Below the pieces are notes generated by a model. It saw only the letters and a program-made list of their open reading frames with translations, was not told the origin of the DNA and ran no database searches. Below, piece by piece: positions 49,026-58,279 of a DNA stretch of 64,000 bases. Origin of the DNA: Streptomyces sp. WAC05374 (lineage in GTDB: Bacteria; Actinomycetota; Actinomycetes; Streptomycetales; Streptomycetaceae). Numbering within the stretch: position 1 is the first letter of the stretch; every line of letters starts with the position of its first letter. The position numbers and the translations under genes were made by a program. The stretch is taken from contig NZ_SMNQ01000002.1 of assembly GCF_004353505.1 (NCBI RefSeq), positions 310,001 to 374,000 of the forward strand, in the 5' to 3' direction.

Positions 49026-49943
49026 TCAGGACTGCTCGTGCAGTCCGAGATTTTCGTAGATCTCGAGCGTCGCCGTGGAGTTGTTGAGCGTGATGAAGTG
49101 CAACCCGGGGACACCCTCGGAGAGCAGTCGTGCGCAGAACTCCGTCGCGAACTCGATGCCAATGGAGCGTACAGCGGCCGGATCGTCCTTGACCGCGTGG
49201 ATGCGCTCTTTCAGCTCGGGCGGGAAGTGGGCGTTGCTGAGCTGGGCGAACCGTTCGATCTGCTTGACGCTGGTGACGGGCATGATCTCGGGGATGATCG
49301 GCGTCTCGCAGCCCAGGGCCGCGACCCGGTCACGCAGCCGCAGATAGTCCTCGGGGAAGAAGAACATCTGGGTGATCGCGTAGTCCGCGCCCGCGCGGCA
49401 CTTGTCCACGAAGTGCCGGATGTCGGTGTCCCAGTCGGTGGAGCGCGGGTGCATCTCGGGGAAGGCGGCGACGCCGACGCAGAAGTCGCCGGACTCCTTG
49501 ATCAGCCGGACCAGGTCGGCGGCGTACCGCACGCCCTGGGGGTGCGGGACCCACTCGCCCATGGGGTCGCCGGGCGGGTCGCCCCGGACGGCGAGGATGT
49601 TCCTGATGTCGGCGTCGGCGTACTGGCCGATCATGTTGCGCAGCTCGGCGATCGTGTGGTCGACGGCGGTGAGGTGCGCGACGGGGGTGAGCGTGGTGTC
49701 GGCGGCGATCTCCTGCGTGGCCTTGACCGTCCCGGCCCTGGTGGAGCCGCCGGCTCCGTACGTCACGGAGACGAAGCTCGGCGCCACGGCCTCGACGCGG
49801 CGCAGCGCGTTCCAGAGGTTCCGCTCGCCCTTCTCGGTCTTGGGCGCCCAGAACTCGAAGGAGTACGACGTCTTGCCGGTCGCGAGCAGATCGCGCACCG
49901 TCCGTGCGCGATCTGTCCTGGTGGAAGGTGTGCCTAGGGCCAT
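49026..49943 (-). CDS. metF: Methylenetetrahydrofolate reductase
   Basis: A 305-aa FAD-dependent enzyme that reduces 5,10-methylene-THF to 5-methyl-THF for methionine synthesis. The TIM-barrel motifs [52 protein letters not shown] and [12 protein letters not shown] are in order. Length is normal for a bacterial MetF. The ATG is immediately preceded by a promoter with no room for a ribosome site, so the mRNA is probably leaderless. Confidence 0.95.
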   Translation of the reverse strand: MALGTPSTRTDRARTVRDLLATGKTSYSFEFWAPKTEKGERNLWNALRRVEAVAPSFVSVTYGAGGSTRAGTVKATQEIAADTTLTPVAHLTAVDHTIAELRNMIGQYADADIRNILAVRGDPPGDPMGEWVPHPQGVRYAADLVRLIKESGDFCVGVAAFPEMHPRSTDWDTDIRHFVDKCRAGADYAITQMFFFPEDYLRLRDRVAALGCETPIIPEIMPVTSVKQIERFAQLSNAHFPPELKERIHAVKDDPAAVRSIGIEFATEFCARLLSEGVPGLHFITLNNSTATLEIYENLGLHEQS

Positions 49944-49949
49944 ACGGGC

Positions 49950-49978
49950 AGGTTAGCCACGGGTCGGGCGTCACCCAA
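49950..49978 (-). promoter_or_regulatory. metF promoter, leaderless
   Basis: On the minus strand TTGGGT (49978-49973), a 17-nt spacer and TAACCT (49955-49950), followed by 6 nt and the metF ATG. Both hexamers and the spacing are good. The predicted transcription start coincides with the A of ATG. Confidence 0.6.
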
Positions 49979-50090
49979 CCAGAGCAGGGTATTTTGTCGC
50001 TTTTGCCGGGTTGTTGTCCACCCCTTGGACACTCGTGGACAGCTCGGCGGCCAGGTCGGGGCCCGTGCCCGGCTCGTGGAGGAGGTCCGG

Positions 50091-50744
50091 CTACGCCGTG
50101 CGCTCGCGGACCCGCTTGGCCAGCGCCGCCGTGGCCGCCGCCGGGTCGTCGGCCTCGGTGATCGCCCGGACGACGACGATCCGGCGGGCGCCGGCGTCCA
50201 GCACCTGGTCCAGTTTGCCCGCGTCGATGCCGCCGATCGCGAACCACGGCCGCTCCTGGTCCAGCGACGCCGCGTACCGCACGAGGTCCAGCCCCGGCGC
50301 GTACCGCCCCGGCTTGGTGGGCGTGGGCCAGCACGGTCCCGTGCAGAAGTAGTCCACGCCCGGCTCGGCGACCGCCGCGTCCACCTCGGCCTCCGCGTGC
50401 GTGGAGCGGCCCACCAGCACCTCGTCCCCGAGGATGTCGCGGGCGGCCGGCACGGGCAGGTCGCCCTGGCCCAGGTGCAGCACGTCGGAGCCGATCGCGT
50501 GCGCGACGTCGGCCCGGTCGTTCACCGCGAGCAGCTTGCCGTGCCGGCGGCAGGCGTCGGCGAACACCGCCAGGTGCTCCAGCTCCTCGCCGGCCTCCAT
50601 GCCCTTGTCGCGCAACTGCACGATGTCGACGCCGGAGGTGAGCACGGCGTCGAGGAACTCGGACAGGTCGCCCTGGAGCCTGCGGGCGTCCGTGCAGAGG
50701 TAGAGCCGGGCGTCGGCCAGTCGGGCTGCGCGTGCGGTGGACAT
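50091..50744 (-). CDS. thiE: Thiamine-phosphate synthase
   Basis: A 217-aa TIM-barrel enzyme that joins HMP-pyrophosphate and thiazole phosphate into thiamine phosphate. The motifs [76 protein letters not shown] and [28 protein letters not shown] cover the active site. The ATG giving [16 protein letters not shown] has GGGGGA upstream. It faces away from the thiOSG operon, and no TPP riboswitch was found in front of it. Confidence 0.94.
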   Translation of the reverse strand: MSTARAARLADARLYLCTDARRLQGDLSEFLDAVLTSGVDIVQLRDKGMEAGEELEHLAVFADACRRHGKLLAVNDRADVAHAIGSDVLHLGQGDLPVPAARDILGDEVLVGRSTHAEAEVDAAVAEPGVDYFCTGPCWPTPTKPGRYAPGLDLVRYAASLDQERPWFAIGGIDAGKLDQVLDAGARRIVVVRAITEADDPAAATAALAKRVRERTA

Positions 50745-50767
50745 GAGGTGTTCCCCCCGTTGGTGCG

Positions 50768-50807
50768 GCGGTGTACGGGCCGGGGACTTCCCCGGCCCGT
50801 ACACCGC
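50768..50807 (-). terminator. Terminator hairpin between the Rv2175c-like gene and thiE
   Basis: Perfect 19-bp arms (50768-50786, gcggtgtacgggccgggga, and 50789-50807) with a 2-nt centre. It lies 24 nt upstream of the thiE ATG and about 110 nt past the preceding gene, so it should end that transcript; it could alternatively be part of a thiE leader. Confidence 0.7.
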
Positions 50808-50850
50808 CTGGTGTCGGTGTTCCGCCCGGCGCGGGCCGCGGGGCCCCCGC

Positions 50851-50923
50851 CGGGACGGCCGGGCGCCCGCCGGGACCGCCGGGCGCCTGCCAGGACGTCG
50901 GGCGGCTGCCCGGACGTCAGACG
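50851..50923. repeat. Degenerate 20-bp tandem repeat at the end of the Rv2175c-like gene
   Basis: Units begin at 50851, 50871, 50891 and 50911 (partial). The first two, ccgggacggccgggcgcccg and its neighbour, differ at 2 of 20 positions; the third is more diverged. The array runs into the stop codon of the minus-strand gene ending at 50917. Confidence 0.65.
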
Positions 50924-51282
50924 GCGAGCGCCTGGGCCCGGCGCTTCACCTCCGTGCCGCGATTCTCGCTGAGCGCCTGCGCGGGCGTGCCCGGCAGGGA
51001 CGGGTCGGGGGTGAAGAGCCACTCGAGCATCTCTTCGTCGGTGAAGCCGTCGTCCTTCAGGAGCGTCAGGGTCCCGGCGAGACCCTTGACCACCTTGCCG
51101 TCCTTGATGAAGGCGGCAGGAACCTGAAGCGTCCGGTTCTCACCCCGGCGCACGGCGATGAGCTGGCCCTCCTTGACAAGCTGCCGCACGCGCGTCACCT
51201 CGACATCGAGCATTTCCGCGATGTCGGGCAGGTGGAGCCAGTCGGGGACGAGAGCATCGATCTTTGCGTCAATCTCGGTCAC
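50917..51282 (-). CDS. Rv2175c-family winged helix DNA-binding protein
   Basis: A 121-aa protein matching mycobacterial Rv2175c: an N-terminal winged helix-turn-helix ([44 protein letters not shown]) and a C-terminal helical domain ([39 protein letters not shown]). Rv2175c is encoded next to, and phosphorylated by, the kinase PknL. Here a PASTA kinase lies about 4 kb away. The target genes are unknown. The start is GTG. Confidence 0.9.
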   Translation of the reverse strand: MTEIDAKIDALVPDWLHLPDIAEMLDVEVTRVRQLVKEGQLIAVRRGENRTLQVPAAFIKDGKVVKGLAGTLTLLKDDGFTDEEMLEWLFTPDPSLPGTPAQALSENRGTEVKRRAQALAV

Positions 51283-51343
51283 GGCACTAGCGTGCCATCC
51301 CGCACTGACAGTCGGTACCCGGGCTACGCCGGACCGGCCCGCG

Positions 51344-52561
51344 CTACGCCCGAGCGGCCGACTTCAGCGGTACGGAGGGGTCGGCGACGAGCCCGGGGTC
51401 CAGCGGCGTGCCGGCCTCGATCAGCTTGCGCCCCTGTGCCAGGTCGCGCGGGCGGCCCACCGCCAGCAGCGCCACCAGGGCGTCCCCGCGCAGCCACGCC
51501 ACCGACCAGGCGGCACCGTCCGGGTCGCCCCGCCACACCATCGTGTCGGCGGCCGGGTGGTGTCCCACGTACTGGACGAACCGTCCGAACTGCTCGGACC
51601 AGAAGTACGGCACCGGGTCGTACGGCCGCGCCGCCTCACCGGCGATGGCGGCGGCCACCGTGCGCGGCCCCTGGAGGGCGTTGTCCCAGTGGTGCACCAT
51701 CAGCCGCTCGCCGTAGCGGGCGGAGGGGAACGAGGCGCAGTCGCCGACGGCGTACACATCGGGCGCGGACGTGCGCAGGTAGGCGTCGGCCGTGACCGCG
51801 CCCTCCGGGCCGAGCGCGACGCCGGAGCCGGCCAGCCAGTTGGTGGCGGGCCGGGCGCCGATGCCGACGACCACGGCCTCGGCGGGCAGCAGCCGCCCGT
51901 CCTCCAGGGCGACCTCGCCCGGTTCGAGGTGGGCCACGCGCGCGTGGGTCAGGAGTGCGGCGCCGCTCTCCTCGTACCACGCGGCCATCGGGGCGGCGAC
52001 CTCGTCGGGCAGCGCGCCGGCCAGCGGCCGCCCGGCGGCCTCGACGACGGTCACCGCGCAGCCGGCCTCCCGGGCGGCCGTCGTGAACTCGGCGCCGATC
52101 CAGCCGGCGCCGACGACCACGATGTCGTGCCGCGAGTCCAGCACGGGACGCAGCCGCTGCGCGTCGTCCAGGGTGCGCAGCAGGTGGACCCCGCGCACGC
52201 CCTCGGAGCCGGGCAGCGCGACGGGCCGGGCGCCGGTGGCGACGACCAGGACGTCGTACGGGACCGGCCCGGCCTCCGTGTCCACCTCGTGCGCGTCGGG
52301 GCGCAGGGCGGTGACCTCGACCCCCAGGCGCAGTTCGATGCCGAGGGCCTCGAAGTCCACGTCGAAGGCGGACCCCTCCGCGGTGCCCAGGAGCACGGCC
52401 TTGGACAACGGGGGCCGGTCGTAGGGCTGGTGGGGCTCGGCGCCGATCAGCAGCACGCGGCCGGTGAAGCCCTGCTCGCGCAGCGCCACGGCCGTCTGCA
52501 CACCCGCCATCCCGGCGCCGACGATGACGACGCGCCGCTCTGCTTCCATCCGCTCGTTCAC
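51344..52561 (-). CDS. NAD(P)/FAD-dependent oxidoreductase, ferredoxin-reductase-like
   Basis: A 405-aa flavoprotein. Two dinucleotide folds are visible: FAD, VVIVGAGMAGVQTAVALREQG, and NAD(P)H, DIVVVGAGWIGAEFTTAAREAG; the second FAD motif is DVYAVGDCASFP. The C-terminal reductase domain (VPYFWSEQFGRFVQYVGHH) matches BphA4-type and rubredoxin/ferredoxin reductases. Its electron acceptor is unknown since no ferredoxin or oxygenase gene is adjacent. The GTG at 52561 or the ATG at 52549 could start it. It ends 61 nt before the Rv2175c-like gene start. Confidence 0.88.
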   Translation of the reverse strand: MNERMEAERRVVIVGAGMAGVQTAVALREQGFTGRVLLIGAEPHQPYDRPPLSKAVLLGTAEGSAFDVDFEALGIELRLGVEVTALRPDAHEVDTEAGPVPYDVLVVATGARPVALPGSEGVRGVHLLRTLDDAQRLRPVLDSRHDIVVVGAGWIGAEFTTAAREAGCAVTVVEAAGRPLAGALPDEVAAPMAAWYEESGAALLTHARVAHLEPGEVALEDGRLLPAEAVVVGIGARPATNWLAGSGVALGPEGAVTADAYLRTSAPDVYAVGDCASFPSARYGERLMVHHWDNALQGPRTVAAAIAGEAARPYDPVPYFWSEQFGRFVQYVGHHPAADTMVWRGDPDGAAWSVAWLRGDALVALLAVGRPRDLAQGRKLIEAGTPLDPGLVADPSVPLKSAARA

Positions 52562-52570
52562 CCGCCCACC

Positions 52571-52942
52571 TTATGCACCTGACACATCGTCAATACAGGC
52601 CCCGGGGGGAAGCTCTTCCACCGCACTGGTTCCCCTGCCCTCCTGGGACTCCCATTCCCAGGTCTCCTCCAGCCGGACGCGCCCGTCGTCCAGCTCCACC
52701 ACCGTGGCGACGCAGTGCCCCGACGCCGTCCGGCCGTCCCGCCGGAGCTGGACATACCGAAAGTCGAGGCGATCTCCCTCACGGGTCCCGACGAGGTGGC
52801 CGCGCACCACGTCTCCGCCCGCGTACTCGGCCCACACGCACCCGTCGTCCTCGTGGTACGTGAACCGGGTCGCCGTACCGACCTGACCCGGAGCCTGGTC
52901 CGCCACGGGTGAGAGAACGAGCCCGTCGAGCGACCGCGCCAC
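52571..52942 (-). CDS. Conserved small beta-rich protein of unknown function
   Basis: A 123-aa soluble protein. Alternating segments FTYHEDDGCVWAEYAGGDVVRGHLVG, RLDFRYVQLRRDGRTASGHC and RVRLEETWEWES suggest a small beta barrel. Such proteins are common in Streptomyces and are sometimes labelled 'N-acetylglutamate synthase', but no GNAT motif is present, so I do not adopt that name. The GTG has AAGGGAG 9 nt upstream. It is divergent from the TPP-controlled thiO operon and ends 9 nt before the flavoprotein start. Confidence 0.75.
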   Translation of the reverse strand: MARSLDGLVLSPVADQAPGQVGTATRFTYHEDDGCVWAEYAGGDVVRGHLVGTREGDRLDFRYVQLRRDGRTASGHCVATVVELDDGRVRLEETWEWESQEGRGTSAVEELPPGACIDDVSGA

Positions 52943-52954
52943 GGTGAAGCTCCC

Positions 52955-52984
52955 TTACAGCCGGTTGCGGGGTGGGGTTAGTCT
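52955..52984 (+). promoter_or_regulatory. Candidate promoter of the thiO operon
   Basis: TTACAG (52955-52960), an 18-nt spacer and TAGTCT (52979-52984) lie just upstream of the TPP riboswitch; the predicted start near 52992 gives a leader that contains the whole aptamer. Confidence 0.5.
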
Positions 52985-52997
52985 GGCCACCGTAGAG

Positions 52998-53095
52998 CAC
53001 TCGCGGGAGCCCGGACGCACCGGGCTGAGAGGGAGGCTGGGACGGCCTCCGACCGTACGAACCTGATCCGGGTCATGCCGGCGAAGGGAGGGGCT
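52998..53095 (+). promoter_or_regulatory. TPP riboswitch of thiO-thiS-thiG
   Basis: The thi-box consensus is complete: CGGGCTGAGAGGGAGGCT (with CTGAGA at 53025-53030), the P3 stem gaggc/gcctc, GACCGTACGAACCTGATCCGGGT, and CATGCCGGCGAAGGGAGG. The Shine-Dalgarno GGGAGG (53085-53090) lies at the 3' edge of the aptamer, 13 nt before the thiO ATG, and no terminator follows. Control is therefore probably at translation: TPP folds the aptamer and hides the ribosome site. Confidence 0.95.
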
Positions 53096-53103
53096 GGACG
53101 CCC

Positions 53104-54300
53104 ATGCATCCACGTACGTCAGACGTCCTCGTCGTCGGGGGCGGAATCATCGGCCTGGTCACGGCCTGGCGGGCGGCGCAGCGCGGGCTGCGGGTCGCCG
53201 TGGTCGACCCGGGTCCGGGCGGCGGGGCCGCCCAGGTCGCGGCGGGCATGCTCGCCGCGGTCACCGAACTCCACTACGGCGAGGACACGCTCCTCGGTCT
53301 CAACCTGGAGTCGGCGCGCCGCTACCCGGACTTCGTCACCGAACTCCAGCAGGCGGCCGGGGGCGTGGACGTCGGCTACCGCGCGTGCGGCACGCTCGCC
53401 GTCGCGCTGGACGCCGACGACCGCGCCCACCTGCGGGAGCTGCACGCGCTCCAGCGGCGTTCCGGGCTGGCGTCGGAGTGGCTGACCGGCCGCGAGTGCC
53501 GGCGCCTGGAGCCCATGCTGGCGCCCGGTGTGCGCGGCGGGCTGCGGGTGGACGGCGACCACCAGGTCGACCCGCGGCGGCTGGCGGCAGCCCTGCTGGC
53601 CGCGTGCGAGCGGGTGGGCGTGGTGGTGCACCGCGCCTGGGCCGAGCGGCTGGTGGTGCTGCGCGACCGGGCGGCCGGGGTGCTGCTGGGCGACGGCACG
53701 GAGCGGGCCGCCGACCAGGTGGTGCTGGCCGCCGGGAGCCTGAGCGGCAGGCTGGGCGGCGTACCCGAGGAGGTCCTGCCGCCGGTGCGGCCGGTCAAGG
53801 GACAGGTGCTGCGGCTGTCGGTGCCGTCCGCGTACGCGCCGTTCCTGAGCCGTACGGTCCGGGCGGTGGTGCGCGGCAGCCATGTGTACCTGGTGCCGCG
53901 CGAGAACGGCGAGCTGGTCGTCGGCGCGACGAGCGAGGAGCTCGGCTGGGACACCACGGTCACGGCGGGCGGGGTGTACGAGCTGCTGCGCGACGCGCAC
54001 GAGCTGGTGCCCGGCATCACCGAGCTGCCCCTGACCGAGACCCGCGCGGGCCTGCGGCCGGGCTCCCCGGACAACGCGCCGCTGCTCGGGCCCACCGCGC
54101 TGCCCGGTCTGCACCTGGCGACGGGGCACTACCGCAACGGGGTGCTGCTGACGCCCATGACGGGGGATGTGATGGCCACCGTGCTCACCACCGGCGAGCT
54201 CCCGGAGGAGGCCCGCGCCTTCACGCCCGGCCGCTTCTCCCCCGCGCCCGCCACCGGCCCCGCCCCTGTCTCCGTCCCCGCCACCGTAGGAGTGTCATGA
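53104..54300 (+). CDS. thiO: Glycine oxidase ThiO
   Basis: A 398-aa FAD enzyme of the DAO family that oxidises glycine to the imine used in thiazole formation. The FAD motif is VVGGGIIGLVTAWRAAQRGLRVAVVDPG, with GGAAQVAAGMLAAVTE after it and the C-terminal LRPGSPDNAPLLGPTALPGLHLATGHYRNGVLL segment that contacts substrate and flavin. The stop overlaps thiS by 4 bp. The last 35 residues are Pro/Ala-rich. Confidence 0.94.
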   Translation: MHPRTSDVLVVGGGIIGLVTAWRAAQRGLRVAVVDPGPGGGAAQVAAGMLAAVTELHYGEDTLLGLNLESARRYPDFVTELQQAAGGVDVGYRACGTLAVALDADDRAHLRELHALQRRSGLASEWLTGRECRRLEPMLAPGVRGGLRVDGDHQVDPRRLAAALLAACERVGVVVHRAWAERLVVLRDRAAGVLLGDGTERAADQVVLAAGSLSGRLGGVPEEVLPPVRPVKGQVLRLSVPSAYAPFLSRTVRAVVRGSHVYLVPRENGELVVGATSEELGWDTTVTAGGVYELLRDAHELVPGITELPLTETRAGLRPGSPDNAPLLGPTALPGLHLATGHYRNGVLLTPMTGDVMATVLTTGELPEEARAFTPGRFSPAPATGPAPVSVPATVGVS

Positions 54301-54545
54301 GCGACCCCGTGAACGCCTTCCCGAACGCCACCGTGGACTCCCCCGTGCACGTCTCCGTGAACGGCGAGGCACGACGGCTCGCCGGGCCGACCACCCTCGA
54401 CACCCTGGTCGCCACGCTCACCACGGCACCCTCCGGGGTCGCCGCCGCGGTCAACGAGACCGTGGTGCCGCGCAGCCAGTGGCCCGGCACGCTGCTCGGC
54501 GACGGTGACCGGGTCGAGGTCCTCACCGCGGTCCAGGGGGGCTGA
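54297..54545 (+). CDS. thiS: Sulfur carrier protein ThiS
   Basis: An 82-aa ubiquitin-like carrier that delivers sulfur as a C-terminal thiocarboxylate for thiazole synthesis. The conserved part starts at VHVSVNGEARRLAG and ends EVLTAVQGG with the functional Gly-Gly. An N-terminal extension of about 17 residues is not part of the fold. The ATG forms an ATGA overlap with thiO and has GGAG upstream. Too short and overlapping to be noticed by frame length alone, it is clear by sequence. Confidence 0.93.
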   Translation: MSDPVNAFPNATVDSPVHVSVNGEARRLAGPTTLDTLVATLTTAPSGVAAAVNETVVPRSQWPGTLLGDGDRVEVLTAVQGG

Positions 54546-55343
<798 letters not shown>

Positions 55344-55443
55344 CGGGCGCCGCCGGGGCCCCGCCGTGCCGTCCGGTGTCACAGCTCGGTCGCAGTCCAG
55401 GCCGGGACGGGTACGGGGCGGCGGGGGTGTCGGTGCGGGTCCG

Positions 55444-55449
55444 TAGACT
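55444..55449 (+). promoter_or_regulatory. Candidate leaderless promoter -10 of the PASTA kinase gene
   Basis: TAGACT lies exactly 7 nt before the GTG at 55457 with no ribosome site between, which predicts transcription from the start codon. The 113-bp gap after thiG shows no obvious terminator. Confidence 0.45.
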
Positions 55450-55456
55450 CGGGCGG

Positions 55457-57403
55457 GTGGATACGACCCTGCACGACCCCCTCGTCGGCCAGATGCTCGA
55501 CGGCCGATACCGGGTCGACACGCGCATCGCCGTCGGTGGCATGGCCACGGTCTACCGGGCCGTCGACACCCGGCTCGACCGGGTGCTCGCCCTGAAGGTG
55601 ATGCATCCGGCCCTGGCGACCGACGTGACGTTCGTGGAGCGGTTCATCCGCGAGGCCAAGTCCGTGGCGCGGCTGTCGCACCCCAATGTGGTCGGCGTCT
55701 TCGACCAGGGTGCCGACGGGGCGTACGTGTACCTGGCGATGGAGTACGTCGCCGGGTGCACCCTGCGGGACGTGCTGCGCGAGCGCGGGGCGCTCCAGCC
55801 CCGGGCGGCGCTCGACATCCTGGAGCCCGTGCTCGCCGCGCTGGGGGCCGCTCACCTGGCCGGGTTCGTCCACCGGGACATGAAGCCCGAGAACGTGCTG
55901 ATAGGGGACGACGGCCGGGTCAAGGTCGCCGACTTCGGGCTCGTCCGGGCCGTCGGCGCGGCCACCAACACCACCGGCTCGGTCCTCGGCACGGTGTCGT
56001 ACCTGGCGCCCGAGCAGATCGAGCACGGCACCGCCGACACCCGCGCGGACGTGTACGCGTGCGGGGTCGTCCTGTACGAGATGCTGACCGGCGCCAAGCC
56101 GCACGCCGGCGACACGCCCGCCCAGGTCCTGTACCAGCATCTGAACGCGGACGTCCCGCCGCCCTCCGCCGCCGTGCCCGGGCTCTCGGTCGAGCTGGAC
56201 GAGCTGGTGGCGAGCGCCACCGCCCGCAATCCCGAGGTGCGCCCGCACGACGCGGTGGCGCTGCTCGCCCAGGCGCGGGAGGCCCGCGCCGCGCTCGGCG
56301 ACGAGCAGCTCGACCTGGTCCCGCCGCAGGCCCGCACCGGGGGCGACGGCCCGGCCGGCGACGGCTCCGAGGACCCCACCAGCGTGATCGCGCGGGCCCT
56401 GCCCGGCGAGGAGGACGGCGTTCAGCGCACGAGCCGGCTCGCCGTGCCGCCCCGGCCCGAACCGCAGCCGGTGCCCGCCGGCCCGGCCCGCGTCCCCCGC
56501 GTCCCCTTCGGCAACGCCCGCCGGGGCATGCTCGCCGCCGTCGTCGCCGTCCTGCTGGTCCTCGGCGTGGGCGCGGGTGTCTGGTACATCAACTCCGGGC
56601 AGTTCACCCGGGTCCCCACCGTCCTCGGGCAGACCCAGGCCGAGGCCGAGAAGCGGCTCGCCGACGCCGGGCTGGACGTCAAGGACGTCAAGCGTGACTA
56701 CAGCACCGCCTACAAGCGGGGCACCGTGATGGCCGCCGACCCCGCTCCCGGCGACCGCATCCGGGGCAATGGCCAGGTGACCCTCACCGTCTCGCGCGGC
56801 CCGCGCATCGTGAAGGTCCCCAACCTCAAGGGCCTGCCGCTGGACGAGGCCAAGCGCGAGCTCACCAAGGCCGGGCTCGCCGCGGGTGTGATCACCCGGG
56901 CCCTCAGCCAGGAGTTCGAGCGGGGCACCGTGATCAGCACCGACCCGGAGGCCGGCACCGAGCGCAACCCCGACTCCGCGGTCGCCCTGAAGGTCAGCAA
57001 GGGCGCCCCCGTCGACGTCCCGGACGTCACCGGTGACCCCGTCGAGGACGCCACCCGGACGCTGGAGGAGGCAGGGCTCACCGTGAAGGTCGCGCCCGCG
57101 CGCGTCCACTCCGCCCAGGAGGCGGGCAGTGTGGCCGCCCAATCCCTGTCACGGGGCAGCGAGGCGGCCAAGGGCGACACGATCACGCTCACGGTCTCCA
57201 AGGGGCCGCGCATGGTCGACGTGCCCGACGTCACCGGCAAGAACGTCGACGATGCCACGCGGGAGCTGGAAGGCGCCGGTTTCGAGGTGAAGGTCGAGAA
57301 GGGCTTCCCCTTCCTCGGGGACACCGTGGACAGCCAGTCCGTGGGCGGCGGCGAGCAGGCCCCCGAGGGCAGCACGATCACCATCAAGACCAAGGGACTC
57401 TGA
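55457..57403 (+). CDS. PASTA-domain Ser/Thr protein kinase
   Basis: A 648-aa membrane kinase. The kinase domain (about 20-280) has AVGGMATVYRA, the catalytic HRDMKPEN (H139, D141) and DFGLV (D159). A linker leads to one transmembrane helix (about 356-378), then four PASTA domains (about 384-447, 448-515, 516-582 and 583-648) that bind muropeptides or lipid II outside the cell. PknB/StkP-type kinases of this layout regulate cell-wall synthesis and division. No wall gene is adjacent, but the dcw cluster lies 21 kb away, and an Rv2175c-like candidate substrate is 4 kb upstream. Confidence 0.94.
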   Translation: MDTTLHDPLVGQMLDGRYRVDTRIAVGGMATVYRAVDTRLDRVLALKVMHPALATDVTFVERFIREAKSVARLSHPNVVGVFDQGADGAYVYLAMEYVAGCTLRDVLRERGALQPRAALDILEPVLAALGAAHLAGFVHRDMKPENVLIGDDGRVKVADFGLVRAVGAATNTTGSVLGTVSYLAPEQIEHGTADTRADVYACGVVLYEMLTGAKPHAGDTPAQVLYQHLNADVPPPSAAVPGLSVELDELVASATARNPEVRPHDAVALLAQAREARAALGDEQLDLVPPQARTGGDGPAGDGSEDPTSVIARALPGEEDGVQRTSRLAVPPRPEPQPVPAGPARVPRVPFGNARRGMLAAVVAVLLVLGVGAGVWYINSGQFTRVPTVLGQTQAEAEKRLADAGLDVKDVKRDYSTAYKRGTVMAADPAPGDRIRGNGQVTLTVSRGPRIVKVPNLKGLPLDEAKRELTKAGLAAGVITRALSQEFERGTVISTDPEAGTERNPDSAVALKVSKGAPVDVPDVTGDPVEDATRTLEEAGLTVKVAPARVHSAQEAGSVAAQSLSRGSEAAKGDTITLTVSKGPRMVDVPDVTGKNVDDATRELEGAGFEVKVEKGFPFLGDTVDSQSVGGGEQAPEGSTITIKTKGL

Positions 57404-57409
57404 GCGCAC

Positions 57410-58264
57410 ATGAGCAGCCCCGTCGGCGGCCACGTTCCCGTGGCCGGCGGCCTCGCGAAGACCGGCCTCGCCTACGCGCGCGAGATCGGCGCCGAGACCG
57501 TCCAGGTCTTCGTCGCCAACCCTCGCGGCTGGGCCACGCCCGCCGGGAACCCGGTGCAGGACGAGCTGTTCCGCGAGGAGTGCGCGGTCGCCGGCATACC
57601 CGCGTACGTCCACGCCCCCTACCTGATCAACTTCGGCTCCCACACCGAGGCGACCGTCGACTTCTCCGTGGCGTCCCTCCGCCACTCGCTGCGGCGCGCC
57701 CGGGCCATCGGCGCGCTCGGCGTGGTCGTCCACACGGGCTCGGCGACCGGGGGCCGCCCCCGGCAGGAGGCCCTGGCACAGGTGCGCGAGCGGCTGCTGC
57801 CGCTGCTGGACGAGCTCGACCACGACGACGACCCGTTCCTGCTGCTGGAGTCGACGGCCGGGCAGGGCGCCTCGCTCTGCTCCCGCACCTGGGACTTCGG
57901 CCCGTACTTCGAGGCCCTCGACGCCCACCCCCGGCTGGGTATCTGCCTGGACACCTGCCACATCTTCGCGGCCGGCCACGACCTGACCGGCGAGCACGGC
58001 GTACGGCAGACCCTGGATCTCCTGGTCGACACGGTCGGCGAGGGCCGGCTGAAGCTGATCCACGCCAACGACTCCAAGGACGTGGTGGGCGCGCACAAGG
58101 ACCGGCACGCGAACATCGGCGCGGGTCACATCGGCGCCGACGCGTTCGGCGAGCTGATGCGCCACCCGGCGGCGCGCGGCGTCCCGCTGATCATCGAGAC
58201 CCCCGGCGGCACGGAGGGACACGCAGCGGACATCGCGCTGCTGAAGAAGCTCCGGGACGGCTGA
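57410..58264 (+). CDS. nfo: Endonuclease IV (AP endonuclease)
   Basis: A 284-aa zinc-dependent TIM-barrel endonuclease that cuts 5' of abasic sites in base-excision repair. Metal-site motifs are VHAPYLINF, LLESTAGQG, GICLDTCHIFAAGHDL, KLIHANDSKDVVGAHKDRHANIGAG and PLIIETPGG. The start is 6 nt after the kinase stop, so the two genes may share a transcript. Confidence 0.94.
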   Translation: MSSPVGGHVPVAGGLAKTGLAYAREIGAETVQVFVANPRGWATPAGNPVQDELFREECAVAGIPAYVHAPYLINFGSHTEATVDFSVASLRHSLRRARAIGALGVVVHTGSATGGRPRQEALAQVRERLLPLLDELDHDDDPFLLLESTAGQGASLCSRTWDFGPYFEALDAHPRLGICLDTCHIFAAGHDLTGEHGVRQTLDLLVDTVGEGRLKLIHANDSKDVVGAHKDRHANIGAGHIGADAFGELMRHPAARGVPLIIETPGGTEGHAADIALLKKLRDG

Positions 58265-58279
58265 AAACCCCAGGGTGGA

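Noticed and set aside
50745..50916. TPP riboswitch in front of thiE
   Set aside because: No CTGAGA or GAACCTGAT-like motif is present on the minus strand here; only a terminator-type hairpin and a GC-rich repeat are seen.
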